The translations under genes were made by a program, and so were the position numbers. Under the pieces are notes generated by a model. The model saw nothing but the letters and a program-made list of their open reading frames with translations. It did no database searches and was not told where the DNA came from. From assembly GCA_963691705.1 (NCBI GenBank), contig OY829537.1:51312304-51376303 (forward strand): 64,000 nt of DNA. The letters are read 5' to 3'. Source of the DNA: Viola odorata (taxonomy: Eukaryota; Streptophyta; Magnoliopsida; Malpighiales; Violaceae). The stretch's first letter is position 1. The number at the start of each line of letters is the position of its first letter. This document shows, piece by piece, positions 1 to 10,648 of this stretch.

Positions 1-475
1 GTCTATCAATTGGCCTGATTAAATCCTATAGAGTGTCTCTTAGGATTGTTAGGATGATTAGGGACTTCCAATAGAGTGTCTCTTTGGAAGTCTTGTGTAG
101 GAGGAAAGTAGGAGATCTAGGTGACCAATACCTGGTCTCTATAGCCTTCCTATAAGTCTAGTGTTTACCACTTTTGCATCTATGATCAACTTAATCAAAT
201 CATGAGCTACAAGAAATCCTTACTGGGAAGCCATTATCAACTAATTAATATCACCCACTGCGTATCCTGTTTTGTTTATTTCTGTTAATCTAATTTATAT
301 GCAACCAACCAACAACCCATATTGGTATTTACCACCCCTTTAATTTAATACAAAGAATTGCTTTTAATCCACCGAATCTCTGAGGAACGATCCTTTTACC
401 ACTTGCTGCAATTCAATTATATACTTGCATGGTAAATTGTACTTTAATATATTTTGACGGTCTCGGCACCCATCA
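1..475 (+). repeat. 3' part of the Athila 5' LTR
   Basis: The stretch ends in ...GGCACCCATCA just before the primer site, and the last ~30 bases recur at 35975-36004, the element's right end, which identifies it as LTR. The LTR start (TG) lies left of the window. No clear TATA box is visible in this part; it is non-coding. Confidence 0.85.
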
Positions 476-480
476 AATTT

Positions 481-499
481 TGGCGCCGTTGCCGGGGAT
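481..499 (+). promoter_or_regulatory. Primer binding site, tRNA-Asp type
   Basis: TGGCGCCGTTGCCGGGGAT is complementary to the 3' end of plant tRNA-Asp including CCA, and sits 5 bases after the LTR end. This is the primer typical of Athila elements. It primes minus-strand DNA synthesis. Confidence 0.88.
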
Positions 500-532
500 T
501 CAACGGTATTAAATTATTTTCTTTGTTTGTTT

Positions 533-3500
533 ATGACCAGGTCTTCTGGTGAGCCATTAATCCAATACAACCCAGAAATTACACGTGAGGAAACGCAATA
601 TCGGAAGCGCACCAAGAGACAGAGGTCTGAGCCAGAAGTAAGCTCTGAGCAATCGCACTCGTTCAACCCTATCCCAGACCAGGGAGAAGGTTCATCCTTC
701 GCACCTAGAAACAACCCTGTCCCAGACCAACCAGAAATGGAAAACCCCAATCCAAATCAAGAGGACAATATTCCACCGCCACCACCACCACCTGAGCAGA
801 CTCTTAGGCAGTATCACAATGATGGACCACCCCCAGATACCTATTTCTGTATCCAATACCCACCAGCTGAAAATGATTGGAATTTAAAACCCAATACTAT
901 TCACAACCTTAAGAAATTCTATGGCCTGCCAAGTGAGAACCCGTTTAAACACCTTTAAAGCCTCCATTGGGAGTGTGAAACCCTCAAACCACCAAGGGTG
1001 GATATCAACAGAGCCAAACTTAGAGCTTTTCCTTGGACTCTTGAGGACAAGGCTAGGAACTGGTTTCTAAGTTTGCAGCACAACTCTATCACAACATGGC
1101 CCCAAATGTTGACAGTGTTCATGAATAAATATTGGTCTTTCACCAAGGCTGGAAATGCCAGAAAGAACATCGTATCCATTCACCAGGATCCGAGCGAGGA
1201 TTTTAGAGAGTACTACCAACGTTATAAAGACCTACAAGAGATCTGTCCGAATCATGGAGTCTCGGATCAAAATTTGATCCAGTACTTCTACGATGGTATG
1301 ATCCATAGGGACAAGGTGATGCTAGATGGAGCAGCAGGAGGTGCCCTCCAGGATTGCACTTTGACAAAAGCCAACAATCTACTCCAGACACTGGCAGAAA
1401 ATTGCTACCAAAATGGACCATCTGACAGAGGCACGAGTACAGGTAATGTATCTTTCTTTGAGCAGAAATTTACTGAGATTTCTAACCGTTTAGATAGTCT
1501 CCAAGCAGGTCAACAGGTTCAGGTACAACAAATTCAACCTATCTCATGCGGTTTATGCTGCCAGCAAGGACATTCTTCGGATCAATGCTTGCTAGTTACT
1601 GGAACACCCGAAGAAGTCAGTGCAGCAAATCAATACAATCAACAATATGGAAGGTTCCCACCTCACAAGCCAAGATTCAATCCTAATCAATACAATAACA
1701 ACCCAGGTTGGAAGGAAAATACGAATTCCAACACCATAATTCAGCCAAACTACAGCCAGAACCAATCCTACCCAAATCAAATGCCTCCTCCTCCCATGAA
1801 CTTACAAAACTTCATTCCCAGACCTAATGCTCCCCAAAATCCCATTCCCCAACAGCCACTTGCAACAACAGTGGATGGAATAAAGGAAACTCTTAGCCAG
1901 TTTATGAAAGCGACTCAAGCGTCTCTTTCAAACGTTGAGAAACAGATTACACAACTGAATATAAACAGCAATGAGCAGGGAGCAAGGTTACCAGCATCAA
2001 CAGTAGATAACCCAAAGCACAACGTCTCAGCTATGACGTTGAGGAGTGGCACAGAGACCCCAGGGCTGGGAACGAAGAAATCGGATACACCTATATCAGA
2101 CCAAATTGAAGCAGAAGTTGAGGTAATTCCAGAAACTCCAGTACATACAACTCCTACTCCTGAAGCAGCTACCATCAAGAAGGACCAGGTAATTCGCCTT
2201 CCTTTCCCTGACAGGTCTGAAAAGACCAAGAAGGTTAAGGAAGAAAAAGCAATTTTGGATCTATTTCGAAAGGTAGCAGTTAACGTTCCTTTATTAGATA
2301 TGATAGCACAGGTTCCAAAATATGCAAAATTCTTAAAGGAGCTTTGTACTAATAAGAGGAGACTTGCAGGGATAGAGAGGGTAAACATGAATGAGAATGT
2401 TTCAGCCGTCTTCCAAAAGAAGCTACCAAACAAATGTAAAGACAGAGGGACATTCGTGATACCTTGCCAAATTGGAGAACAGAAGATCGAGAAGGCTTTA
2501 TGTGATTTGGGAGCAGGCATAAATGTGTTATCTTTGACAATTTTTAACAGCTTGAACATTGGAGAATTGAAAGAAACAAGGCTTGTTATTCAATTAGCAG
2601 ATCGATCTATAATTTACCCTGTAGGTGTTGTAGAAGATGTTTTAGTACAAGTCAATGACTTTGTTTTCCCTGCAGATTTCTATATAGTTGACATGGGTAA
2701 CGAACAGACTACTAAATCTACTGAGATATTATTGGGCAGACCTTTCTTAAGGACTGCTCGAGCTAAAATCGAAGTCTTTGGTGGCTGTTTAACTTTAGAA
2801 TTCATGGGAGAAATAATTTCTTTTAACATGTACGATGCTATGCGATATCCAGAGGATTTACATTGTCTAAATTTTATTAATGTCGTTGATCTGGATGATG
2901 AAGATATTTATGAAATTGACAATGCAGATCCCCTTGAGTATGTTCTCACAAGAAGCATTGATTACTTTAAACTCGAGGAACTAGAAAGCAAAGTGGAAGT
3001 CAGGGAAGAGATTGAGGAAGCAGTATATGAGCTGGATGCGGCCAAATTAATAGAAGTAAATCTGAAAGTTATAGATTTACCTGTGACTAATAATTCTTTA
3101 GTCCCTTCTGTTTTGCAGGCCCCAGACTTGATATTGAAGCCACTTCCCAGTCACTTGAAGTACTGTTTCTTAGGCCAGGGAGAAGGACTGCCAATGATAG
3201 TCTCAAACAAACTATCTCAGCTAGAAGAGGAAAGACTCCTGAGAGTCTTGAAGGACAACAGAGAAGCTATAGGGTGGACTATAGCTGACATAAAAGGAAT
3301 TTCACCTGCTATATGCACACACAAGATCCACCTGGAAGAAGACTGCAAAACAGTGAGGCAACCACGAAGGAGACTTAATCCTCCTATGATGGACGTCGTC
3401 AAACAGGAAGTATTAAAACTTTTAAGTGCTAGAGTGATATATCCCATATCTGATAGCACTTGGGTCCCAAAGAAGACAGGGATGACAGTAGTGGAAAATG

Positions 3501-5273
3501 CTGAAGGACAATTAGTGCCAACTCGAGTACAAAATGGATGACGAGTATGCATCGATTACAGGAGACTCAATTCAGCGACAAGGAAAGATCATTTTCCTAT
3601 CCCTTTCATCGATCAAATGCTTGAACGACTGTCAGGTAAGTCTCACTATTATTGCCTTGACGGGTATTCTGGTTTTCACCAAATACCCGTCGCTTCTGAG
3701 GATCAAGACAAAACTACTTTTACATGTCCATTTGGAACTTTTGCGTATAAACGCATGCCCTTTGGATTGTGCAATGCACCTGCAACTTTCCAAAGGTGCA
3801 TGATGAGTATTTTCTCTGAATTCATAGAAAAAGGAATAGAAGTTTTTATGGATGATTTTACTGTTTATGGCGATTCTTTTGATGAATGTCTAGAAAATCT
3901 TGAGAAAATTCTAAAACGCTGCCTAGAAACAAACCTTGTTTTAAACTATGAGAAGTGTCATTTCATGGTTAATCAGGGTCTGATTTTAGGCCACATAGTT
4001 TCTCAAAAAGGAATAGAAGTAGATAAGGCAAAAATAGATGTTATTGACTCTTTGCCATATCCTACTAACGTGCGTGAAGTTCGCTCCTTCTTAGGGCATG
4101 CAGGCTTTTATAGAAGATTTATTAAAGATTTTTCGAAAGTTGCTGCCCCACTTTGCAAGTTGCTACAGAAAGAGACAGAGTTTAAATTTGACTCTGATTG
4201 TGAGGCTGCTTTTGACACATTGCAGAAGAAGTTAACAACAGCCCCCATCATTAAAGCTCCAAACTGGAATTTACCATTTGAAATTATGTGCGATGCTTCT
4301 AATAATTCTGTTGGTGCTGTTTTAGGACAAAAAGAAGGACGTGATCCACACGTTATCTATTATGCATCTCGCATGCTTGACGATGCACAAAAAAATTATA
4401 CAACCACAGAGAAAGAATTATTTGCCATAATTTTTGCTTTAGATAAATTCCGTGCATACTTATTAGGAACTAAAGTTGTTGTTTACTCTGATCATGCAGC
4501 GTTACACTATTTGCTAGTCAAAAAGGAAGCCAAACCGAGGTTGATCAGATGGATTTTACTGCTCCAGGAGTTCCACCTAGAGATTAAAGATAAAAGTGGC
4601 AAGGAGAATCTAGTAGCAGATCACTTAAGCAGATTACTCGTGAAACCAGACCATGAACCAGTAAAAGAGGAATTTCCAGATGAAGCCCTTTTCTTTGCCC
4701 TAGGAGATGGACCAGACGAGAGCCTTATCCTTGCCCTGGTGGAAAGACCATGGTATGCGGATATAGCCAATTTCCTGCATTCAGGTAAGTTTGATCAGGA
4801 CATGACATATAGAGAAAGGGAAAAGGTAAGGAGAGATTCCAAATTCCATGTATGGGATGAACCCTACATGTGGAACATCAGAAAAGATCAGATTTTGAGG
4901 AGATGTGTTCTCCAAGATGAATTTGAATCTATTTTGAGATTCTGCCATACAGAGGCATGTGGAGGTCATTACGGACCTAAAAGAACAGCATTAAAAATTC
5001 TTGAATGTGGCTTTTATTGGCCAACACTCTTTAAAGATTGCCATCTTTTCTGTATGAACTGTCCTAGCTGCCAAAAAGTTGGCAATATATCTGCTAGAAA
5101 TGAGATGCCTTTAAACCCCATTATCTCTTGTGAAGTATTTGATGTATGGGGAATCGACTTTATGGGTCCTTTTCCCAGGTCTGGGGGAAACCAGTACATT
5201 ATACTAGCTGTTGATTACTTATCTAAGTGGGTTGAGGCCAAAGCTACTGCAGCCGATGATGCCAAAACTGTGG
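533..5273 (+). pseudogene. Athila gag-pol polyprotein, part before the insertion
   Basis: One continuous frame from ATG 533 with two in-frame stops: TAA at 956-958 and TGA at 3539-3541 (in the RT, where a tryptophan codon TGG is expected). Domains: gag with a CCHC knuckle near residue 339 (C-x2-C-x4-H-x4-C), aspartic protease with CDLGAG near residue 658, RT with FMDD at about residues 1105-1108, RNase H (CDAS, EKEL, SDH, DHLSRL), integrase zinc region and the first catalytic Asp in WGIDFMGP. About six residues expected between STWV and PKKTG in the RT are missing, an in-frame deletion. The reading frame is cut at 5273 by the Tat insertion and continues after 33176. The alternative upstream TTG start is less likely than ATG 533. 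Confidence 0.88.
5269..5273 (+). repeat. Target site duplication TGTGG, left copy
   Basis: TGTGG immediately precedes the TG of the outer Tat element; the second copy is at 33172-33176 immediately after its CA. Confidence 0.95.
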
Positions 5274-5844
5274 TGATAACAATCCACCTAAAAGAAAGGG
5301 TATTTTCGCCTATCACCCGGTGGGGAGAGGCATAGCTACTGTTTCACACCACCACGGTAGGGACAAGATCGCTACCTCCCCAAAGGCTAACGCTGCAAAG
5401 GCTAACAGGGACCTACTGGCTCCTCTCACGGACCTCCTGCTTGGCTCGAAGAGTTATCTCACCCCTAGAGGAAACCACGTGTCAGGATTAACGCTCCGGC
5501 CATTATCCTACCACGACAATATCTACCTAAACACCTACCGCCGAGGTAGCGTATCACGATAAGGGCGAATCACAGACCCTAACGCGAGCGATAGCTCCGT
5601 ACCCGTTTACTCGGGCTGGAACGCCCCCTTTCTTCTATAAATACCTCCCCAACAAAGGAGGCAGGTAAGCGGACTTGACTGGCCAAAACTCTGCCAATTT
5701 CAGTACACCTACTGACTTAAGCATCGGAGTGTTTCCGCCGGAGACCCCCTCCGGCGCATTGCAGGTACTGTGGACCGTCGCGCACACTGATCTGAGAAGA
5801 GCTGCTCCGCCATACATCCTTCGGCAGAAGACAAATTATTATCA
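5274..5844 (+). repeat. Outer element 5' LTR (571 bp)
   Basis: TG...CA ends, pairs with 32601-33171. A TATA box TATAAATA lies at 5636-5643. An 8-bp stem with a 5-base loop (CGCCGGAG / CTCCGGCG) lies at 5736-5756, in what would be the transcribed R/U5 part. Confidence 0.95.
5736..5756 (+). promoter_or_regulatory. GC-rich hairpin in the Tat LTR
   Basis: Perfect 8-bp inverted repeat with a 5-base loop about 95 bases after the TATA box. It is kept in the outer 3' LTR and the inner 5' LTR; the inner 3' LTR has one mismatch. It could act in RNA folding or 3'-end formation; that is inference. Confidence 0.55.
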
Positions 5845-5846
5845 AA

Positions 5847-5866
5847 TTGGTGCTTTCGTTGAGAGC
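5847..5866 (+). promoter_or_regulatory. Primer-site region of the outer element
   Basis: TTGGTGCTTTCGTTGAGAGC starts two bases after the LTR; the inner element has the same with one change at 10566-10585. The sequence is of the type found directly after the 5' LTR in many Tat elements. I do not assign the primer tRNA. Confidence 0.6.
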
Positions 5867-5929
5867 TTTGGTTCTATTAAGTGAGCATCCTTAATAACCA
5901 AGCTCCTCCTCCCCGAAGCTAGAAGGATT

Positions 5930-8879
5930 ATGGCCTCGGAGTCAGATCCGGCGCTGTCCCGAACTTCCAACATCCCATACAACACCCGCAGACGCTTGTT
6001 TCCCTTCGCTACCTCTGATGCCCCCACCCTAGGGTAGGACGTCACTGCAGGAGACTTAGATCTTCCTCCTGGGTCGAGTGCAGAAGAAGTTACATTCCAG
6101 ATTTGCTCTCCCTTCTCCCATATAGCAGGAACCAGCCATCCTACCCCCCAAGCGGGAAAATCTATGATGGGAGAAGCGGACAACCCTTTTGTGAATTCAA
6201 TAGCAGCTCTCCAAGCTCAACTGGATCAACTGACAGAGATGGCTGCTGGATTTACTCCTCATGCCTCAAGACCTGGTGTGTCCTCCCAAGTAATTTTCAC
6301 CCCGTCCCTTGTCACCGAACGACCCTTATCGCCCCAACAGTCTAGGGCACTCCCGTCCTCCTTACCTTTCCCCTTGGCTCCCATAAACGTCCCACCATTC
6401 ACGCGCGGACCTGCCGACCATTCTGGACAATATAGGGGAGGAATCTCTATCCCCGAAGCAGTTCGCCAGCGTGACGAATACAGGGAGCCCTGGGATGATC
6501 GACGGGGAGATATAGTGAGAGATCCATCTCCTAGATACAGCGAGAGGTCTAGCAGCAGAAGTCTACGAGCTCGAACTCCAAGGAGCCGTAGTCGTTCTCC
6601 TAGGAGACATCAGGAATATGACCCTCAAAATCCCAGATACGACGCTGAAATTCCACATCAGCGTCAGCCTCGTAGGATCCCCGATGTTAACGCGGGTCAT
6701 CCGTTCAGCTACCGTGTCAGGCACCACAGAGTCCATCGACATGTGAAACTCCCAGCAGAATCCTATGACGGCACAAAAGATCCCATTTCTCACCTCAATA
6801 AGGTGAAGGATTTCGTGCAATTCCAAACGCGCAGTGACGCAGCATTGTGTCAAATTTTCCTAATGACGCTGTCAGGAGTGGCACGTCTATGGTTCGAGGG
6901 GCTCCCCGCCGGGTCTATCGATAATTTTTCTCAGCTGGAAGAAAAATTCAAAAGTCAGTTTAGCACGGCTATTCCTATCAGAAAGTCAGCAGCTGCGCTG
7001 TTCGATATCCATCGAAAACCACAAGAATCGTTGAACGATTTCTTAGGACGATTTGATCTTGAAATGTCCCTAACGCCGGGGGTCACTATCGATTTTGCGA
7101 TTGAGGCCCTGAAACGCAATTGTCGATACAGTAAACTGAAAGATACGCTAACGGTGGACCCCCCAACGACCCTGGATGCATTGAGGTTGAAAGCGCATAA
7201 CTATGCGAGAATGGAAGAGGAAGAAAATAGAGAATGGATCCGAGGTATGCCGGCGGACCCATATGTGGCCCCTAACGTCTTGAACAGCAATGCCCCTGAC
7301 GCTAAACCCACCGAGGATCCCGGGCAGCGGAAAGAACATAACACCAAGACTTCTAACCGGCAGAGAGGCAATTTCTCAAAAGGAAGATCTGGAGGATCCC
7401 CCACTCGGAAGCAAACGGACCCGCCAAAGGGCCGGATATACGATCCTGACCTCCCATCTCTCATACTCCCAAGGGCGGAGATCTTAGCAATAGTCCAACA
7501 GAGAAATCTGCCTATCCGTTACCCAGCTCCCGTGAAACCAGGAGTAATCATGAGAGGAAGAGAAAATGCATACTGCAAATTCCATAAGGTCAAGAGACAC
7601 TCAACGGATGTATGCAGAGAGTTAAAATCGGCTATAGAGTGATTGGTCGAAGAGGGCTACCTTGGGGAATTTGCCACAAAGGCCAGGGAGGAAGCCAGAA
7701 ACAACCCAACTGGAAATACAACTGAGTAGAGGCAAGCGCCCTCGCACGCTACAGGGGCTAACGCAGTTCCCCTCGGGCCAAATAGAGAAGCGCTCGCTAT
7801 CGATAGCGACCAAATGCCCATGATAAATATCATTGCAGGGGGAGCACCCTATTGCGAGGAAATTACGCCGCAAACGCCCAACCCCGGAGAAAAGCGCAAA
7901 CGGGAGAACGCGCAAACAAAAATCAAGGAAATAAGCGCCTTAGACAGAATGATATTGTCTTTCTCAGAGGAGGACGAAAAAGGCATCATTTTCCCGCATA
8001 ATGTCTTTCTCAGAGGAGGACGAAAAAGGCATCATTTTCCCGCATAATGACGCGATGGTTGTGACGTCCGTCATTAGAAGTCATGGGGTAAGAAGGACCC
8101 TTGTCGATAACGGGAGTGCAGTGAATCTATTTTCATTAGAAGCGTACAACTTGATGAAACGACCTGACGGTGAGCTATCGCCTTGCACGAGGCCAATTAT
8201 TGGGATTGATGGAGTACCAATTCCGGTAGCCGGAATAACATCTCTACCGGTGTACTTCCGAGAAGACACATCCAAACACTCCGAAGAGCTACTATTTCTG
8301 GTTGTAGACCTAACGTTACCATATAACGCCATTTTGGGGCGACCATTCCTTAATCGTTTTGGAGTGGCCATATCTCAAAAACACCTGCGGATGAAATATC
8401 CCTCATGGGACGGCGTGGTCTCAATCAAAGGGGACCAAAAGTTGGCAGCCGAATGCTACTTACTTATGACTCAAAGGAGTTGTGATCGCTACGTTTGCGT
8501 GGCAGACGATCCTTTCGATGATACAGAAGAAAAGCGCACTCAGCCGCTAGATCAGATGGTATCAATCCCTATCGGTAAGGATAGTGAAACGAATCTCTTA
8601 GCCAGTGAGAAACTAAGCCTTGAAGAGAACGCGCAATTAATCCGGTTGTTGAGGAAATGCAAGGGAGAGTTTGCGTGGAAACCAGCAGACATGCCCGGAA
8701 TCTCTCGGGAAGTCGCAGAACATCGGCTGAACGTTAGTCCTGACGCTAAGCCTGTTCAACAAAGGCGACGTGCCTTTTCATCGGAAAAGATAGCAGCCAT
8801 CGAAAAGGAGTTGCTAAAGCTCACAGAGGCGGGGTTCATTCGAGAAGTCCAGTACCCGACCTGGCTAGCTACATATTGA
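5930..8879 (+). pseudogene. Outer Tat gag-protease with truncated pol
   Basis: Starts at ATG 5930, the same start as the inner copy (10649). Gag has a hydrophilic N-terminus, an arginine/serine-rich stretch (6540-6610), the conserved capsid-like region (SHLNKVKDFVQF, GVARLWFEGLP) and a knuckle-like CKFHKVKRHSTDVC. The protease motif VDNGSAVNLF lies near 8105. Defects: stops TAG 6035-6037, TGA 7640-7642 and TAG 7727-7729, each CAG or CGA in the inner copy; a 46-bp tandem duplication (7956-8047) that shifts the frame; and a ~3.0-kb deletion that joins the first RT residues (PTWLA) to the post-pol region near 8870. No RT, RNase H or integrase remains. Confidence 0.9.
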
Positions 8880-9386
8880 GATATTCACCGTGCGTTTGCT
8901 ACTGGTAATATGCAGGTAGCGAAGAATGCCAGGGGTGAAAATCCTATCCTTGTGATGGCTGGTCTTGATCAGACAGCTCATTAAGACGAGGCACGCCCTG
9001 GCATAACAAGGCGTTTGGGAGTGAAAATCCTATCCTTGTGGTAACCGTGCTAACATAGACGGCCCATTAAGATGAGGCACGACCCCAAACGGCTCCCCGG
9101 AGTGAAAATCCTATCCTTGCGGCAACCGTGCTCACATAGACGGCCCGTTAAGATGAGGCACGCCCCGGAATCCTTGGGAGTGAAATCCTATTCTTATGGT
9201 AACCCCATAAGGAGAGGCACGCCCCAAGGAGAGACCAACTCCGTCCTGGAAGGAAAAATCCTATCCTTGTGGTAACCGTGCTCACATAGACGGCCCATAG
9301 AGGTACAACGCTTGGGGGTGAAAAGTCCTATCCTTGTGATGGCTGGTCCTGATCAGACAACTCACTAAGACGAGGCACTCCCCAAA
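8872..9386 (+). repeat. Degenerate ~60-bp repeats after pol, outer
   Basis: A recurring phrase built from GTGAAAATCCTATCCTTGTG, then GTAACCGTGCTCACATAGAC, then GGCCCATTAAGACGAGGCAC, appears about five to six times with gaps. The same block is at 16543-17082 in the inner element. Non-coding; short ORFs in it are accidental. Confidence 0.8.
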
Positions 9387-9776
9387 GCCTATCTGTGGCG
9401 GAAAAGAAACAAAGACATCCCAACTAGTAGCCGCGCGGTTGATACCCGGTGAAGCGATGTTGGAGCCTATCTGTGGTGGAAAGGAAATAAAGACATCCCA
9501 ACTAGTAGCCGCGCGGTTGATACCCGGTGAAGCGATGTTGGAGCCTATCTGTGGCGGAAAAGAAACAAAGACATCCCAACTAGTAGCCGCGCGGTTGATA
9601 CCCGGTGAAGCGATGTTGGAGCCTATCTGTGGCGAAAAGAAACAAAAGAAATCCTAACTAGTAGCCGCGCGGTTGATGCCCGGCGAAGCGATATTGGAGC
9701 CTATCTTTGGCGGAAAAGGAACAAAGAAATCCTAACTAGTAGCCGCGCGGTTGATACCCGGTGAAACGATGATGGA
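9387..9776 (+). repeat. 78-bp tandem repeat, about 5 copies, outer
   Basis: Copies start at 9387, 9465, 9543, 9621 and 9699 with GCCTATCTGTGG; each contains AACTAGTAGCCGCGCGGTTG. Because 78 is divisible by 3, a repetitive ORF runs through it, but it is not a gene. Retand elements are known for tandem repeats at this position. Confidence 0.92.
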
Positions 9777-9986
9777 AAGGTGACTATACTGCAACAACAA
9801 CGTTGAGACAAATGTAAAGCCCCCTCTGACAACGAGGGACGGCAGGAATATAAGTGCAGCAGATGCGGAAGCAACGCTGATTTACACTCAGAGAGACTAT
9901 CGGAGGATATAATGGACATGCTACTTGAATGCAGCTGATGAAAAGCTAACGGGATACAACGCGAAACTATGCGTCTGTGGAAACCT

Positions 9987-9991
9987 GACAC
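9987..9991 (+). repeat. Target site duplication GACAC, left copy
   Basis: GACAC directly before the inner element; second copy at 25403-25407. The flanks together match the inner element's own sequence at 17646-17670, confirming that the site lies in the spacer of the outer element. Confidence 0.93.
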
Positions 9992-10563
9992 TGATAACAA
10001 TTCACCTAAAAGAAAGGGTATTTTCGTCTATCACCCAGTGGGATGAGGCCTAGCTACTATTTCGCACCACCGCGGTAGGGACAACATCGCTACCTTCCCC
10101 AAAGGCTAACGCTACAAGGGCTAACGGGTCCCTATCGGCTCCTCTCACGGACCTCACGGATGGCTCAAGGAGTTATCTTACCCCTAGAGGAAACCACGCG
10201 TCAGGAATATCGCTCCGGCCGTTATCCTACCGTGGCAATATCTACCTACATACCTACCGCCAAGGTAGCGTATCATGTTAAGGGCGAACCAGATACCCTA
10301 ACGCGAGCGATAGCTCCATATCCGTTTACACGGGTGGGAACGCCCCTTTTCCTCTATAAATACCTCCCCCACAAAGGAGGCAGGTAAGCATACTCAACTA
10401 GCCAAAACTCTGCTAATTTCAGTACACATACTGACTTAAGCATCGGAGTGTTTCCGCCGGAGGCCCCCTCCGGCGAATCGCAGGTACTGTGGACCGTCGC
10501 GCACACTGATCTGAGAAGAGCCGCTCCGCCATACATCCTTCGGCAGAAGACAAATAATTATCA
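9992..10563 (+). repeat. Inner element 5' LTR (572 bp)
   Basis: Starts TGATAACAATTCACC, ends AATAATTATCA; TATA box TATAAATA at 10355-10362; same GC-rich hairpin as the outer LTR. Confidence 0.96.
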
Positions 10564-10648
10564 AATTGGTGCTTTCATTGAGAGCTTTGGTTCTATTAAG
10601 TGAGCATCCTTAATAACCAAGCTCCTCCTCCCCGAAGCTAGAAGGATT

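Noticed and set aside
481..499. tRNA gene fragment
   Set aside because: Only the 3' end complement is present, directly after an LTR, as expected for a primer site.
1915..2559. 214-codon minus-strand ORF opposite Athila gag-protease
   Set aside because: Shadow of the coding strand; no domain and no counterpart in the reversed Athila fragment.
5635..5817. Short minus-strand ORF found in all Tat LTRs
   Set aside because: It lies in LTR sequence that contains the TATA box and hairpin; the conservation is that of the LTR, not of a protein.
9439..9657. ORF with repeated MIPGEAMLEPICGGKE
   Set aside because: It follows the 78-bp tandem repeat; the inner array with 77-bp units destroys the frame.
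5274..10563. 5274-10563 read as one short element with two matching LTRs
   Set aside because: The LTRs belong to different subgroups, and the target duplications pair 5274 with 33171 and 9992 with 25402.
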